Notes: generated by a model not told the origin, from the letters alone. Shown: positions 42,275-51,698, numbered from the stretch's first letter. The stretch is DNA of 64,000 bases from Brevibacterium zhoupengii (GCF_021117425.1 NZ_CP088298.1:2108001-2172000), one strand, 5' to 3'. A program made the numbers and translations.

Positions 42275-43501
42275 TCAGTCGTCGGTGCTGAGATCAGCGG
42301 GAATGTGCAGGATCCGGTCGTCGTCGGCGGCCGGATCCCCACGTCCATCGGTGTTGTTCGTCAGTAACCAGATCTCGCCTTCGGGTCCGGACACCACGTC
42401 ACGCAGTCGACCGAACTCGCCCGCATAGGCCACCTCAGCCTCGGCGACATCTGAAAGGGGCACGGTCCGCAGCACCTGGCCGCGAAGATTGGCGATGAGC
42501 AGACGGTCGTCGCTGATGGCGATTCCACTCGGACTGGCTTCATCGGGCCGCCACTGCTGAACCGGGTCGATGAAGTCATCGTCACCGACGCCATCCTCTG
42601 AGATTCCTTCGACCTCCGGCCAGCCGTAGTTGCCACCGGGTTCGATGATGTTGAGCTCATCCCAGGTGTCCTGACCGAACTCGCTGGAATACATGGTGCC
42701 GTCGTCATCCCAAGCCAAGCCCTGCGGATTGCGGTGCCCATAGGAGTAGACGAGTGAGCCCGAGAAAGGGTTGTCCTCCGGCACCGTGCCATCGGGATTC
42801 ATCCGCAGGATCGACCCTGAGAGCGAGCCGCGATCCTGTGCCGAGTTCCGATTCCCCGCGTCACCGACCGTGGCATAGAGCATTCCGTCCGGGCCGAAGG
42901 CCAGACGGCCGCCGTTGTGGAAACCGGCCTTCGCGATGCCCTCGACGATCGTCTTCGGTGAGCCGATCTCGACCCCATTCGAGCCGGACTTCAGGGGGAA
43001 CCGTTGGATCCGGTTGTCCGAAGCGGACGTGAAGTAGGCATAGAGGCTGTCACCGCGGACGGCTAGGCCCAAAAGTCCGCCCTCACCGGAGGCCGCCACG
43101 TCAGCTACCGTTGCGACCTCTTTGGGCTGAGCCGGGCGTTCGTCGTCGATTTCGAGGATCCGAGCCGAGTCTCTTTCGCTGACCAATGCTGAGCCCTTGT
43201 AGAAGGCGAGCGACCACGGAGCCTGAAGATTCGTCGCCACCACCTCCGGGCCGGACGCAGACTTCCGTTTCGCGTCGGCCCCGCCCACAGCCGGTGACGT
43301 GGGCGGCGATGAGCTGACCGAGGGTGCAGATGGTGGATCGGGACTGCAGCCAGCCAGAGCCAGACCCAAAATGAGAACAGCAGCGCGGCTGCGCTGACGG
43401 GTCCTCGACGCAGATGTACTCGCATCTGGGTCCGCGCGCTGGACGCCCGGGAGCAGTGGGAACGAGCTCAGGAAACGGCTGTCGTGGTCTCGGATCGACA
43501 T
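42275..43501 (-). CDS. PQQ-dependent sugar dehydrogenase lipoprotein (YliI/GdhB-like)
   Basis: A 408-residue six-bladed propeller of the soluble aldose dehydrogenase family. Motifs are GLLGLAVRGD, GFHNGGRLAFGPDGMLYATVGD, YGHRNPQGLAWD and GGNYGWPE. The signal region is unusual: about 38 polar residues precede the hydrophobic segment and lipobox LAGC (Cys52). The start could therefore lie further downstream. It would act outside the membrane, oxidising sugars if PQQ is available. Longer upstream frames read through tRNA-Pro and are rejected. Confidence 0.87.
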   Translation of the reverse strand: MSIRDHDSRFLSSFPLLPGVQRADPDASTSASRTRQRSRAAVLILGLALAGCSPDPPSAPSVSSSPPTSPAVGGADAKRKSASGPEVVATNLQAPWSLAFYKGSALVSERDSARILEIDDERPAQPKEVATVADVAASGEGGLLGLAVRGDSLYAYFTSASDNRIQRFPLKSGSNGVEIGSPKTIVEGIAKAGFHNGGRLAFGPDGMLYATVGDAGNRNSAQDRGSLSGSILRMNPDGTVPEDNPFSGSLVYSYGHRNPQGLAWDDDGTMYSSEFGQDTWDELNIIEPGGNYGWPEVEGISEDGVGDDDFIDPVQQWRPDEASPSGIAISDDRLLIANLRGQVLRTVPLSDVAEAEVAYAGEFGRLRDVVSGPEGEIWLLTNNTDGRGDPAADDDRILHIPADLSTDD

Positions 43502-43646
43502 GGTCGGCGTACCTTTCGGCCTCGGCAGTCTGCGACTCTGCTCTCCCATTGTCTCCCACGAGAACCCACGGTGTCTCCCAGTCGGGTCCGGGACGTGAAA
43601 ACGAAGAAAGCCGCCCGGACATTGAGTCCGAGCGGCTTCACTATCG

Positions 43647-43720
43647 TCGGGATGACAGGATTTGAACCTGCGACCCTCTGTTCCCAAAACAGATGCGCTA
43701 CCAAGCTGCGCCACATCCCG
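43647..43720 (-). tRNA. tRNA-Pro (anticodon TGG)
   Basis: The complementary strand folds as a cloverleaf: acceptor CGGGATG/CATCCCG, D arm GCGC/GCGC, anticodon stem TCTGT/ACAGA with loop TTTGGGA, T arm GCAGG/CCTGT with loop TTCAAAT, discriminator A. CCA is not encoded. A -10-like TAGATT occurs upstream on the minus strand (43736-43731). Confidence 0.97.
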
Positions 43721-43854
43721 CGACGAAGACAATCTAACCACAGACAGGGGCCCGGATGCACATCGATTCGGCTTGCCGGCACGAATGGGATGCAGCTCAC
43801 AGACGCCGGTCGCAGCCGCGTCGGGCAGTGTGACCCAGCTCATCTTCGATCGAT

Positions 43855-43884
43855 TTGGCGGCCAGCGCGGAAGTCGACTATAGT
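43855..43884 (+). promoter_or_regulatory. Promoter of tRNA-Gly
   Basis: TTGGCG (43855-43860), an 18-base spacer and TATAGT (43879-43884) form a good housekeeping promoter, with the -10 ending 14 bases before the tRNA. No gene lies in the 178 bases between the two tRNAs. Confidence 0.7.
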
Positions 43885-43898
43885 CGTTAACGCAACAC

Positions 43899-43969
43899 GG
43901 GGATGTAGCTCAATGGTAGAGCCTCAGTCTTCCAAACTGATGGTGCGGGTTCGATTCCCGTCATCCCCT
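43899..43969 (+). tRNA. tRNA-Gly (anticodon TCC)
   Basis: Cloverleaf with acceptor GGGGATG/CATCCCC, D arm GCTC/GAGC, anticodon stem TCAGT/ACTGA with loop CTTCCAA, T arm GCGGG/CCCGT, discriminator T. CCA is not encoded. It reads GGA and GGG. A terminator follows within 7 bases. Confidence 0.97.
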
Positions 43970-43975
43970 CCGCTT

Positions 43976-44008
43976 ACCGGTCGGACCATGTGGTCCGACC
44001 GGTTTTTT
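43976..44008 (+). terminator. Intrinsic terminator of tRNA-Gly
   Basis: ACCGGTCGGACCA (43976-43988) pairs with TGGTCCGACCGGT (43991-44003), followed by a six-T run to 44008. It makes tRNA-Gly a single-gene transcript. Confidence 0.92.
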
Positions 44009-44226
44009 GGTTTTGCGCATACTCCTTTGGCGTGGCTGGCTTGGGGGATTCGCTCCGTAGCGGTGTGCCATCGGGCGGAGGTAGAATTCGGTTGCGTCCG
44101 GATCTGTGCACCCGGGCTCGCGCACTGGCTCACTCTGGCCGAACAAGACTGCATGACACAGCACCGCATGACCGTGGCGGCACCCTTCACGCCCCGAAGG
44201 CGGCCCACGTCAGAAAGCCCGTTTAC
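44009..44226 (+). promoter_or_regulatory. Upstream region of the GH15-like gene
   Basis: These 218 bases hold no supported gene. A -10-like TAGAAT is at 44082-44087 without a clear -35. The ribosome site before ATG 44227 is weak (GAAAG). Confidence 0.35.
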
Positions 44227-45594
44227 ATGACATCCGACCCTCAGCGGCGTCGACGTTCACCGTCTCGGCCGAGTCGCCGCCAGCTCCTCACCGGTGCCCT
44301 GAGTGGTGCAGGCGTGCTCGGCGCCGGCTTCGTGACATCGTCAGGAACCGACATCCTCGCCGAGGTGGGTCGGAACGATCATCTTCGCTCAGTCACGGTT
44401 GCCTTCACATCGAGGACCACACGGGAGGGCATTGGGGCAGAAGCGGGGGTGGATCTGCAGCCAGACTCCCGTGTCATGGCAGGAATCGCCGATCCCGGTC
44501 CAGGGCAGCGGCAACAGGAATTCCTCGATCGGTGTTCGAGTTGGATGTCGCGACTGCCCGAACCGCGTCGCGCTCTGGCTACCTCGGCGCTGCTCGATCT
44601 CTGGGTTCTCACCGACTCACTGCCGGCGACTGTGGCCAGCTGGTCCCAGCCTTGGCGCTATATCTGGCCGCGGGACGCGGCGTTCGCTGCCGTCGCGCTG
44701 GCCCGAGTCGGTCTCATCGACCTGGCCTGGGATCATCTTCTTCATCTGCAGTCGCTGCAGTCCTCCGACGGGTCGTTTGCCGCCCGCTTCACCCCAGACT
44801 CGGGAGAAGCCCCGGACGAACGTCCCTCTCAGTTCGATGCGATCGGTCTCCTGCTCTGGGCTGTGAGCGAGGTCCATGCCTCGGCGAGCCGGGCTGAGGA
44901 CTCCGCCGCAGGCTCGGTGGCCCTCGAGAGCATGGCCCCGATGCTGCGACGATGCTCGGCGCGTCTTCTCCACGTGACCGAACAGGGCACCGCGCTGCCT
45001 CCCGTGTCCTCTGACTACTGGGAAGTCAGCGAATCTCAAGTCACTCTGGGCATTGCCGGTCCCACTCTGCTGGGCCTGCAGGCATTGGTCGGTCTCGCCG
45101 AGCACACCGATGGGCTGTGGGCACACATCGATGGGGGAGTTGAGGCCCTCGGCGACAGCTGTGCGGCGTACGAGGCGACGTTCGCTCGCACATTCATCGC
45201 CAACGGGCTGCAACGCTACCCGACCTCGGGCGGACTCGATTCGGCGGTGGCGTATCTGCCTGCAGCCGGTGCGGGACTGGGGCTGGACGCATCGACGCTC
45301 GATCATGTGTGGGAGAGGCTGAGTCAACCCGGTGGTGGGATCAAGCCCGGCCATGGGTGGCTCTTCGACCAGACGAGCTGGACACCGTCAACGTCTCTCA
45401 TGGGTCTGGGATTCGCTCGTATGGGAGCCAGCGTGCAGGCCGATGGGATACTCGACTGGCTGGGGGAGAACCGGACTCGGGCCGGCTCCTTTCCGGAGAA
45501 GGTCAGCGCAGAAGGTGCGGCACTGTCGGTGGCTCCTCTGTCGTGGACGGCATCCAATGTGATCATCAGCCTTGACGAGCTTCACCGCCGGTGA
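44227..45594 (+). CDS. Tat-exported GH15-like (six-hairpin glycosidase) protein
   Basis: A 455-residue protein with a twin-arginine signal: Arg17-Arg18 in SRRQLLTG, then a mild hydrophobic segment to about residue 40. The body reads as an alpha/alpha toroid: PWRYIWPRDAAFAAVALARVG, SSDGSFAARFTPDSG and PSQFDAIGLLLWAV resemble GH15 glucoamylases. Catalytic glutamates could not be placed, so activity is open. It probably acts outside the cell on alpha-glucans or a wall sugar. It stands alone between tRNA-Gly and tig. Confidence 0.75.
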   Translation: MTSDPQRRRRSPSRPSRRQLLTGALSGAGVLGAGFVTSSGTDILAEVGRNDHLRSVTVAFTSRTTREGIGAEAGVDLQPDSRVMAGIADPGPGQRQQEFLDRCSSWMSRLPEPRRALATSALLDLWVLTDSLPATVASWSQPWRYIWPRDAAFAAVALARVGLIDLAWDHLLHLQSLQSSDGSFAARFTPDSGEAPDERPSQFDAIGLLLWAVSEVHASASRAEDSAAGSVALESMAPMLRRCSARLLHVTEQGTALPPVSSDYWEVSESQVTLGIAGPTLLGLQALVGLAEHTDGLWAHIDGGVEALGDSCAAYEATFARTFIANGLQRYPTSGGLDSAVAYLPAAGAGLGLDASTLDHVWERLSQPGGGIKPGHGWLFDQTSWTPSTSLMGLGFARMGASVQADGILDWLGENRTRAGSFPEKVSAEGAALSVAPLSWTASNVIISLDELHRR

Positions 45595-45601
45595 TCCTGA
45601 A

Positions 45602-45630
45602 CTCGGGTCGGAGCGTGTGCCCGACCCGAG
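45602..45630. terminator. Hairpin after the GH15-like gene
   Basis: CTCGGGTCGG (45602-45611) pairs with CCGACCCGAG (45621-45630) around a 9-base loop, starting 7 bases past the stop. No T run. Confidence 0.6.
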
Positions 45631-45853
45631 GGCCGCGGGCGCAGGCGCAGCCGTCCAGCTGCGGCGGCACGGATTGCGCTCCTCGCGAACTCACGCCTGG
45701 CAGCGGCCCGCCTGTTTCGTGTTTTCTCCCAGGTTTCGCGTAATATGGGTGACTGCGTCTTGCGGACGTGCGCGATCTCATCGTGGACTTTCGCTCCCTC
45801 CCGGTCACCAGAAGACCGAATATGCATGACTGTCGAAATTGAAAGGTCGCACT
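45631..45853 (+). promoter_or_regulatory. Promoter and leader region of tig
   Basis: A 223-base gap without a gene. A strong -10-like TAATAT lies at 45741-45746; the best -35 is TTTCGT (45715-45720) at a long 20-base spacing. This would give a leader of about 100 bases. GAAAGG at 45841-45846 is the ribosome site of tig. Confidence 0.45.
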
Positions 45854-47203
45854 GTGAAGAGCTCCGTCGAGCAACTCGACCCCACGCGGGTCAAGATCAG
45901 CGTGGATGTCCCATACGCCGAACTCAAGCCGAGCATCGACGAGGCATACAAGACCATCGGTGGCCAGGTGACCATCCCCGGCTTCCGCCAGGGCAAGGTG
46001 CCTGCTCGAATCATCGATCAGCGCGTTGGTCGACCTGCAGTGATCCAGGAGGCCGTCAACAACGGTCTTGACGGTTTCTACCGTGAAGCCGTCGAAGAGA
46101 ACGATCTCAAGCCGCTGGGTCAGCCCGAGGTTGAGATCTCAGAGGTCCCTGGCCTCGACGGCACCGAAGACGGCGACCTGACCTTCACGGTCGAGGTCGA
46201 CGTTCGCCCGGCGATCGAGCTGCCCGCCTACGACACCATCAGCGTCGAGGTCGACCCGATCGAGGTCACCGATGAAGACGTCGATGCCGAGCTCGAGCAG
46301 CTGCGTACCCGCTTCGGAACCCTGAGCTCCGTGGACCGTCCAGCAGCCAAGGACGACTTCGTGACCCTCGATCTGGTCGCCACCATCGACGGCGAAGAGA
46401 TCGATACCGCTTCCGACATCTCCTACCAGGTTGGTGCTGGAACCATGCTCGACGGCATGGACGAAGCTCTCGACGGCCTCTCAGCAGAAGAGACCACGAC
46501 CTTCGAGACTACTTTTGCAGGCGGAGAGCACGCCGGTGAAACCGGCACGGTCTCCATCACGCTCAGCGCCGTCAAGGTGCGCGAACTGCCGGAAGCCGAC
46601 GATGACTTCGCTCAGCTGGCCAGCGAGTTCGACACGATCGACGAGCTGCGCACGGACCTGCGTGAGCAGGCTGCCAAGCAGAAGGAGACCGACCAGGGTG
46701 CTCAGGCACGCGACAAGGTTCTCGAATCACTCATTGAGACCCTCAACGTGCCGGTTCCCGAGAAGGTCGTCACCGACGAGGTCGAGCGCCACCTTGAGTC
46801 CGAGAGCCGTGTGGACGACGATGAGCACCGCAAGGAGGTCACCGAGGAGACCGAGCGCAACCTTCGCACTCAGTTCATCCTCGACGCGATCGCCGAGGCC
46901 GAAGAGGTCGAGGTGACACAGCCTGAGCTCATCGAGTACCTCATCTCAGCGTCGCAGCAGTACGGCATGAACCCGAACGAGTTCGCGCAGATGCTCGACA
47001 GCTCCGGGCAGGTCAACGCACTTGTCGGAGAGGTCTCGCGTCGCAAGGCCCTGGCCGCTGCCCTCGCCGGTGCCGTTGTCAAGGACACCGAAGGAAACGT
47101 CGTCGACATGGAAGAATTCACCACTCCTCCTGAGGAAGAAGCGCCTGAGGGTGCCGAGGATTCTGACGAGGCCGTCGTGGCCGAAGGCGACGACGCGAAG
47201 TGA
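45854..47203 (+). CDS. tig: Trigger factor
   Basis: A 449-residue ribosome-bound chaperone with peptidyl-prolyl isomerase activity. The N-terminal ribosome-docking signature is PGFRQGKVP (42-50). The FKBP domain spans about 155-245 (DDFVTLDLVATIDGEEI, SYQVGAGTMLDGMDEAL), and the helical C-terminal domain ends in an acidic tail. GTG 45854 with GAAAGG 7 bases upstream gives the usual start; a TTG at 45839 is less likely. As in many bacteria it precedes the clp genes. Confidence 0.96.
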   Translation: MKSSVEQLDPTRVKISVDVPYAELKPSIDEAYKTIGGQVTIPGFRQGKVPARIIDQRVGRPAVIQEAVNNGLDGFYREAVEENDLKPLGQPEVEISEVPGLDGTEDGDLTFTVEVDVRPAIELPAYDTISVEVDPIEVTDEDVDAELEQLRTRFGTLSSVDRPAAKDDFVTLDLVATIDGEEIDTASDISYQVGAGTMLDGMDEALDGLSAEETTTFETTFAGGEHAGETGTVSITLSAVKVRELPEADDDFAQLASEFDTIDELRTDLREQAAKQKETDQGAQARDKVLESLIETLNVPVPEKVVTDEVERHLESESRVDDDEHRKEVTEETERNLRTQFILDAIAEAEEVEVTQPELIEYLISASQQYGMNPNEFAQMLDSSGQVNALVGEVSRRKALAAALAGAVVKDTEGNVVDMEEFTTPPEEEAPEGAEDSDEAVVAEGDDAK

Positions 47204-47237
47204 CTTCGCACCGCCTCGGCGGTGACTGAGCTTTCAA

Positions 47238-47274
47238 CGGTGGGCACGGGAATTATTCCGTGCCCACCGTTTTT
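47238..47274 (+). terminator. Intrinsic terminator of tig
   Basis: CGGTGGGCACGG (47238-47249) pairs with CCGTGCCCACCG (47258-47269), followed by TTTTT to 47274. It separates tig from the clpP genes, so clpP1 needs its own promoter. Confidence 0.92.
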
Positions 47275-47359
47275 GCATAGTTCCACCAAGGCAGCGGGCC
47301 GATTGTGGCCCTTGAACGGCGCTTTGGTTCGCGGCCCAGGCGGCCGAATCCGATACACG

Positions 47360-47377
47360 ATCACGCTGATGGCGAAC
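47360..47377 (+). promoter_or_regulatory. Putative ClgR operator upstream of clpP1
   Basis: ATCACGCTGATGGCGAAC fits at every position the ClgR box WNNWCGCYNANRGCGWWS as I recall it from Corynebacterium. ClgR activates clpP and clpC in actinobacteria. Its centre lies about 100 bases before the clpP1 GTG. A weak promoter (TAGAGT at 47417-47422, poor -35) lies downstream, as expected for an activator-dependent start. The site was read by eye. Confidence 0.65.
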
Positions 47378-47459
47378 ACAGGCGCTTCGACGGACTAAAA
47401 CGGACCATTGAGCAGTTAGAGTCCATATCAAAGCAACCAAAGACCAACAGGAGTGAAAC

Positions 47460-48071
47460 GTGAGCGCACACGAAATGACAGCGCCCGTCGGCCTCGACGC
47501 CGGTGGGGCAATGGGTCTCGATGACCACATCTTCAACCGTCTGCTCAAAGAGCGCATCATCTGGCTCGGCTCGGAGGTGCGTGACTCCAACGCCAACGCG
47601 ATCTGTGCACAGATGATGCTGCTGGCGGCAGAAGATCCCGATGCGGACATCTCGCTCTACATCAACTCCCCAGGTGGTTCGGTCACCGCGGGAATGGCGA
47701 TCTATGACACCATGCAGTACATCAAACCCGATGTGTCCACCGTGGCCATGGGAATGGCTGCGTCCATGGGACAGTTCCTGCTGTCCTCGGGTGCACCCGG
47801 CAAACGCTACGCCACGCCCCACGCCCGCATTCTCATGCACCAGCCGCTGGGCGGCATCGGCGGCACCGCCACCGACATCAAGATCCAGGCCGAGCTCATC
47901 CTGCACATGAAGAAGCAGATGGCAGAGCTGACTGCCGAGCAGACCGGCAAGACCCTGGAGCAGATCCTCAAGGACAACGACCGCGACCACTGGTTCACCG
48001 CCGAAGAAGCACTCGAATACGGCTTCATCGACAAGATGGTGACCCGTTCGTCCGACGTCACCGACAACTGA
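47460..48071 (+). CDS. clpP1: ATP-dependent Clp protease proteolytic subunit 1
   Basis: A 203-residue serine peptidase. The catalytic triad is Ser102 (AASMGQF), His127 (MHQPLGG) and Asp176. The GTG has a GGAG site. Actinobacteria carry two ClpP types that form one mixed 14-mer; clpP2 begins 17 bases after this stop. Numbering 1/2 follows gene order. Confidence 0.96.
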   Translation: MSAHEMTAPVGLDAGGAMGLDDHIFNRLLKERIIWLGSEVRDSNANAICAQMMLLAAEDPDADISLYINSPGGSVTAGMAIYDTMQYIKPDVSTVAMGMAASMGQFLLSSGAPGKRYATPHARILMHQPLGGIGGTATDIKIQAELILHMKKQMAELTAEQTGKTLEQILKDNDRDHWFTAEEALEYGFIDKMVTRSSDVTDN

Positions 48072-48088
48072 GTGGGAGTCAAGGAAGA

Positions 48089-48739
48089 ATGAATTCAATG
48101 AACTTTATGCCTGGGTCCACCGCTGGCAATATGCCGCAGTCCCGTTATGTCATGCCCCAGTTCGAAGAGCGGACTCCATACGGCTTCAAACGCCAGGATC
48201 CCTACACGAAACTCTTCGATGATCGTGTCATCTTCCTGGGTGTCCAGGTCGACGACACCAGCGCCGACGATGTGATGGCTCAGCTGCTGGTCCTCGAATC
48301 GCAGGATCCGGACCGTGACATCACCCTCTACATCAACTCGCCGGGCGGCTCGTTCACTGCGATGACGGCCATCTACGACACGATGCAGTACATCAAGCCG
48401 GAGATCCAGACCGTGTGCCTCGGTCAGGCAGCCTCAGCTGCCGCGGTGCTCCTCGCCGCCGGCACCCCCGGCAAGCGTCTGGCTCTGCCCAACGCTCGCG
48501 TCCTCATCCACCAGCCCGCCATGGAGGGCCAGGGACAGGGACAGGCCTCGGATATCGAAATCCAGGCTGCAGAGGTATTCCGGATGCGTCAGTGGCTCGA
48601 GACGACCCTGTCCGACCACTCGAACAAGTCCCCGGAGCAGGTCTCGAACGATATCGAACGTGACCTCTTCCTCACCGCCGAACAGGCTAAGGACTACGGA
48701 CTCGTCGATCAGGTGCTGACCTCGCGCAAGGCAGTCTGA
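48089..48739 (+). CDS. clpP2: ATP-dependent Clp protease proteolytic subunit 2
   Basis: A 216-residue paralogue of the upstream gene with a longer N-terminus (Met/Pro-rich, probably processed). Ser116 (GQAASAAAV) and His141 ([11 protein letters not shown]) are visible. The mixed ClpP1P2 complex is essential in mycobacteria; co-translation here fits the same assembly. Confidence 0.96.
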   Translation: MNSMNFMPGSTAGNMPQSRYVMPQFEERTPYGFKRQDPYTKLFDDRVIFLGVQVDDTSADDVMAQLLVLESQDPDRDITLYINSPGGSFTAMTAIYDTMQYIKPEIQTVCLGQAASAAAVLLAAGTPGKRLALPNARVLIHQPAMEGQGQGQASDIEIQAAEVFRMRQWLETTLSDHSNKSPEQVSNDIERDLFLTAEQAKDYGLVDQVLTSRKAV

Positions 48740-48752
48740 GACATACGAGCAT

Positions 48753-48791
48753 CTTTGGGCCCGGACAGGCAGCGGCTGTCCGGGCCCAAAG
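48753..48791. terminator. Hairpin after clpP2
   Basis: CTTTGGGCCCGGACAG (48753-48768) pairs perfectly with 48776-48791, 7-base loop, no T run. It lies 14 bases past the clpP2 stop. Confidence 0.75.
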
Positions 48792-48927
48792 CGGTCTGTG
48801 GTGCCAAGTTGCCACAGGGTGCGGCGCCGAGTAGTTTGGGCCTTCTCGACAGTTTGGGTGGGTCCGGCTTCTCCGACACACCGAATGACGGTTCTGGCCG
48901 TTCATGTCAGTCCCGTATGGGAAGCTA

Positions 48928-48957
48928 TTGAGGTACAGGAAACACGGGCGGTAGAGT
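48928..48957 (+). promoter_or_regulatory. Candidate clpX promoter
   Basis: TTGAGG (48928-48933), 18 bases, TAGAGT (48952-48957). The start of transcription would be about 28 bases before the GTG of clpX. No ClgR-like box is seen in this 251-base gap, so clpX may be controlled separately from clpP1P2. Confidence 0.5.
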
Positions 48958-48990
48958 TGGGGCTAGGTGCCCCGGCGGAAGGTTGTGACA

Positions 48991-50277
48991 GTGGCTCGCA
49001 GTGCGGACGGAGCAGACCTGCTCAAATGTAATTTCTGTGGGAAATCGCAGAAACAGGTTCGGAAGCTCATCGCCGGACCTGGCGTCTACATTTGCGATGA
49101 ATGCATCGGGCTGTGCAACGAGATCATCGAAGAAGAACTCAGCGAAGGCACCGCAGAGCACACTGAGATCGAACTGCCCAAGCCTCGCGAGATCTTCGAC
49201 TTTCTGCAGGAATACGTGGTTGGCCAGGAGCCCGCGAAGAAGGCTCTGTCCGTTGCCGTCTACAACCATTACAAGCGCATCCGGTCACTGCAGGGTGCCG
49301 AAGACACGAAGACCCTGGGCTCAGACGACACCGAAGTCGAAATCGCGAAGTCCAACATACTTCTTGTCGGCCCTACCGGCTCCGGCAAGACCTACCTGGC
49401 GCAGTCGCTGGCCAAGCGGCTCGACGTGCCGTTCGCCGTGGCAGACGCGACCGCACTGACCGAAGCCGGCTATGTCGGCGAAGACGTCGAGAACATTCTG
49501 CTCAAACTCATCCAGGCCGCGGATTTCGATATCCAGAAAGCCGAACACGGCATCATCTACATCGACGAGATCGACAAGATCGCCCGTAAGTCGGAGAACC
49601 CCTCGATCACCCGCGATGTCTCCGGTGAAGGCGTTCAGCAGGCGCTGTTGAAGATCCTCGAGGGCACCCAGGCCTCCGTTCCGCCACAGGGCGGGCGCAA
49701 ACATCCCCACCAGGACTTCCTCCAGATCGACACCACGAATGTGCTGTTCATCGTTGCCGGTGCCTTCGCAGGCATGGAAGAGATCGTCGCCGGGCGCAAG
49801 GGCAAGCACGGCATCGGGTTCGGGGCACTCCTGCAGTCGAAGAACGACGAAGAGGACCTCTACGCCGACATCCTGCCCGAAGATCTGCTCAAATTCGGCC
49901 TCATTCCCGAATTCATCGGACGTCTGCCTGTACTGGCCACTGTTTCCACACTTGACCGTGCAGCCCTGATCTCGATCCTCACAGAGCCCAAGAATGCTCT
50001 GGTCAAGCAGTACCAGCGCATGTTCGAGTTCGACAATGTCGAACTCCGCTTCGAAACCGACGCACTCGAAGCCATCTCCGACCTCGCCCTTCTGCGAGGA
50101 ACCGGAGCACGCGGCCTGCGGTCCATCCTCGAAGAGGTCCTGCAGCCGGTGATGTTCGATGTTCCGTCCCGCGAGGACATCGCCGAGGTGGTCGTGACCA
50201 GAGAGGTCGTGGACAAGAATGTCGCCCCCACACTGGTTCCTCGCGAGCAGCCTCGGACATCCAAGAAATCAGCCTGA
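48991..50277 (+). CDS. clpX: ATP-dependent Clp protease ATP-binding subunit ClpX
   Basis: A 428-residue AAA+ unfoldase that feeds ClpP. The N-terminal zinc domain has Cys13, 16, 35 and 38 (CNFC, CDEC). Walker A is GPTGSGKT (127-134). Sensor and pore segments, for example [11 protein letters not shown] (GYVG loop), are present. GTG 48991 with GGAAGG 8 bases upstream gives the standard start ([16 protein letters not shown]); the GTG at 48967 is rejected. The MFS gene follows after 13 bases. Confidence 0.96.
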   Translation: MARSADGADLLKCNFCGKSQKQVRKLIAGPGVYICDECIGLCNEIIEEELSEGTAEHTEIELPKPREIFDFLQEYVVGQEPAKKALSVAVYNHYKRIRSLQGAEDTKTLGSDDTEVEIAKSNILLVGPTGSGKTYLAQSLAKRLDVPFAVADATALTEAGYVGEDVENILLKLIQAADFDIQKAEHGIIYIDEIDKIARKSENPSITRDVSGEGVQQALLKILEGTQASVPPQGGRKHPHQDFLQIDTTNVLFIVAGAFAGMEEIVAGRKGKHGIGFGALLQSKNDEEDLYADILPEDLLKFGLIPEFIGRLPVLATVSTLDRAALISILTEPKNALVKQYQRMFEFDNVELRFETDALEAISDLALLRGTGARGLRSILEEVLQPVMFDVPSREDIAEVVVTREVVDKNVAPTLVPREQPRTSKKSA

Positions 50278-50290
50278 CATCTCTCGCTAG

Positions 50291-51580
50291 ATGCGGCTGT
50301 TCGCTGATACCAGGCCCTTAAAGTACGACAACTACCGCCGCCTCTGGGTGGCCAATATCGTCACTGTCATCGGCGCTCAGATGACAGTCGTCGCCATTCC
50401 TGCACAGATCTATCACATCACCGGATCATCCGGGTACGTCGGCCTCAGCGGCGTATTCGGACTGGTTCCACTCATCGTTTTCGGACTGTGGGGCGGTTCA
50501 CTTGCCGATGTCATCGATCGACGCAAACTGCTCATCGTCTCCACCGCAGGACTGATCATCGCCAGCTCTCTGCTGGCATTGCTCGCGCTGATGCAGGTCG
50601 AGAACGTCTGGCTGCTGCTGAGCGTATTCTCTGTGCAGCAGGCCTTCTTCGGACTCAACCAGCCTGCAAAGGGTGCGCTTCTGCCCACCATCGTTCCTTT
50701 GGAGCTCCTGCCGTCGGCCAATTCGCTCAATATGACCGTCATGACGCTGGGAGCTGTGGCAGGCCCGATCATCGGCGGGGCGCTGATCCCGGTCGTGGGC
50801 TACCAGATGCTCTACCTCCTCGATGCCCTGTTCCTGGCCACCACCCTCTACGCGGTGATGCGTCTGCCGGCTCTGGTGCCGAAGAAGCAGCCCGACACTC
50901 GCTCCGGCTTCAAAGGAGTCATTGACGGTTTCCGTTACCTGGGAACGAACACCGTCGTCATGGTCTCCCTGCTGGTCGACGTCATCGCCATGGTCTTCGG
51001 AATGCCCAGAGCACTGTTCCCGCAGATTGCGACAGAGACCTTCGGCGGTCCACCCGCCGGCGGTATCGTCTTCTCGCTGCTCTTCGCCTCCCTGGCGGCA
51101 GGCAGCGCTCTTGCCGGTATCTTCTCCGGTTGGGTCTCCCGTGTCGAACGTCAGGGCCTGGCAGTGATCACAGCGATCCTCGTCTGGGGCCTCGCCATGT
51201 CTGTGTTCGGACTGTCCCTCGAATTCGCCTCGAACTTCTGGACGGCGGCCCTTATCGTCGCACTGCTCGGTCTGGCCATCGGCGGCGGTGCCGACATCAT
51301 CTCCTCCGCTTTCCGCTCCACGATGCTGCAGGAGGCCGCCAGTGATGACATGCGCGGACGTATGCAGGGTGTTTTCATCGTCGTCGTCGCTGGTGGGCCC
51401 CGCATTGCCGATGTCCTCCACGGCAGTGTCGCCGAGGTGACGAACACAACCATCGCGACCTCCGGAGGCGGGCTCATCGTGATCGTGCTCGTCATTGTCT
51501 GTGCACTGATATTCCCGACCTTTCGACGCTACCGCGTCAAGCGCGGAGGAGCGCATCACTCACGGACGTCCCTGTCCTGA
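50291..51580 (+). CDS. MFS transporter (EntS-like)
   Basis: A 429-residue membrane protein with about twelve hydrophobic helices. The loop after helix 2 reads GGSLADVIDRRKLL, the MFS signature. The N-terminal DNYRRLWVANIVTVIGAQM resembles EntS/MFS_3 exporters. It has a short distance to clpX and may share its transcript, although no functional link is obvious. Substrate unknown; an efflux role is the family default. Confidence 0.88.
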   Translation: MRLFADTRPLKYDNYRRLWVANIVTVIGAQMTVVAIPAQIYHITGSSGYVGLSGVFGLVPLIVFGLWGGSLADVIDRRKLLIVSTAGLIIASSLLALLALMQVENVWLLLSVFSVQQAFFGLNQPAKGALLPTIVPLELLPSANSLNMTVMTLGAVAGPIIGGALIPVVGYQMLYLLDALFLATTLYAVMRLPALVPKKQPDTRSGFKGVIDGFRYLGTNTVVMVSLLVDVIAMVFGMPRALFPQIATETFGGPPAGGIVFSLLFASLAAGSALAGIFSGWVSRVERQGLAVITAILVWGLAMSVFGLSLEFASNFWTAALIVALLGLAIGGGADIISSAFRSTMLQEAASDDMRGRMQGVFIVVVAGGPRIADVLHGSVAEVTNTTIATSGGGLIVIVLVIVCALIFPTFRRYRVKRGGAHHSRTSLS

Positions 51581-51597
51581 CGAGCCCGCCGATACAG

Positions 51598-51642
51598 CGA
51601 CCCCGAGGTTTCCCGGTGCATCACCGGGAGACCTCGGGGTCG
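51598..51642. terminator. Bidirectional hairpin between MFS and AIM24 genes
   Basis: A 21-bp stem (51598-51618 with 51622-51642) contains one T-G wobble and a CAT loop. It lies between convergent genes, beginning 18 bases after the MFS stop. Confidence 0.85.
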
Positions 51643-51698
51643 TAATAGTTGCTGTCCGCAGTTCCCCGCCGTTCCAGGGCGCCTCGGGCTTGGTCTGA

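Noticed and set aside
43502-43843. N-terminal extension of the sugar dehydrogenase frame
   Set aside because: It would translate through tRNA-Pro; ATG 43501 is the sensible upper limit.
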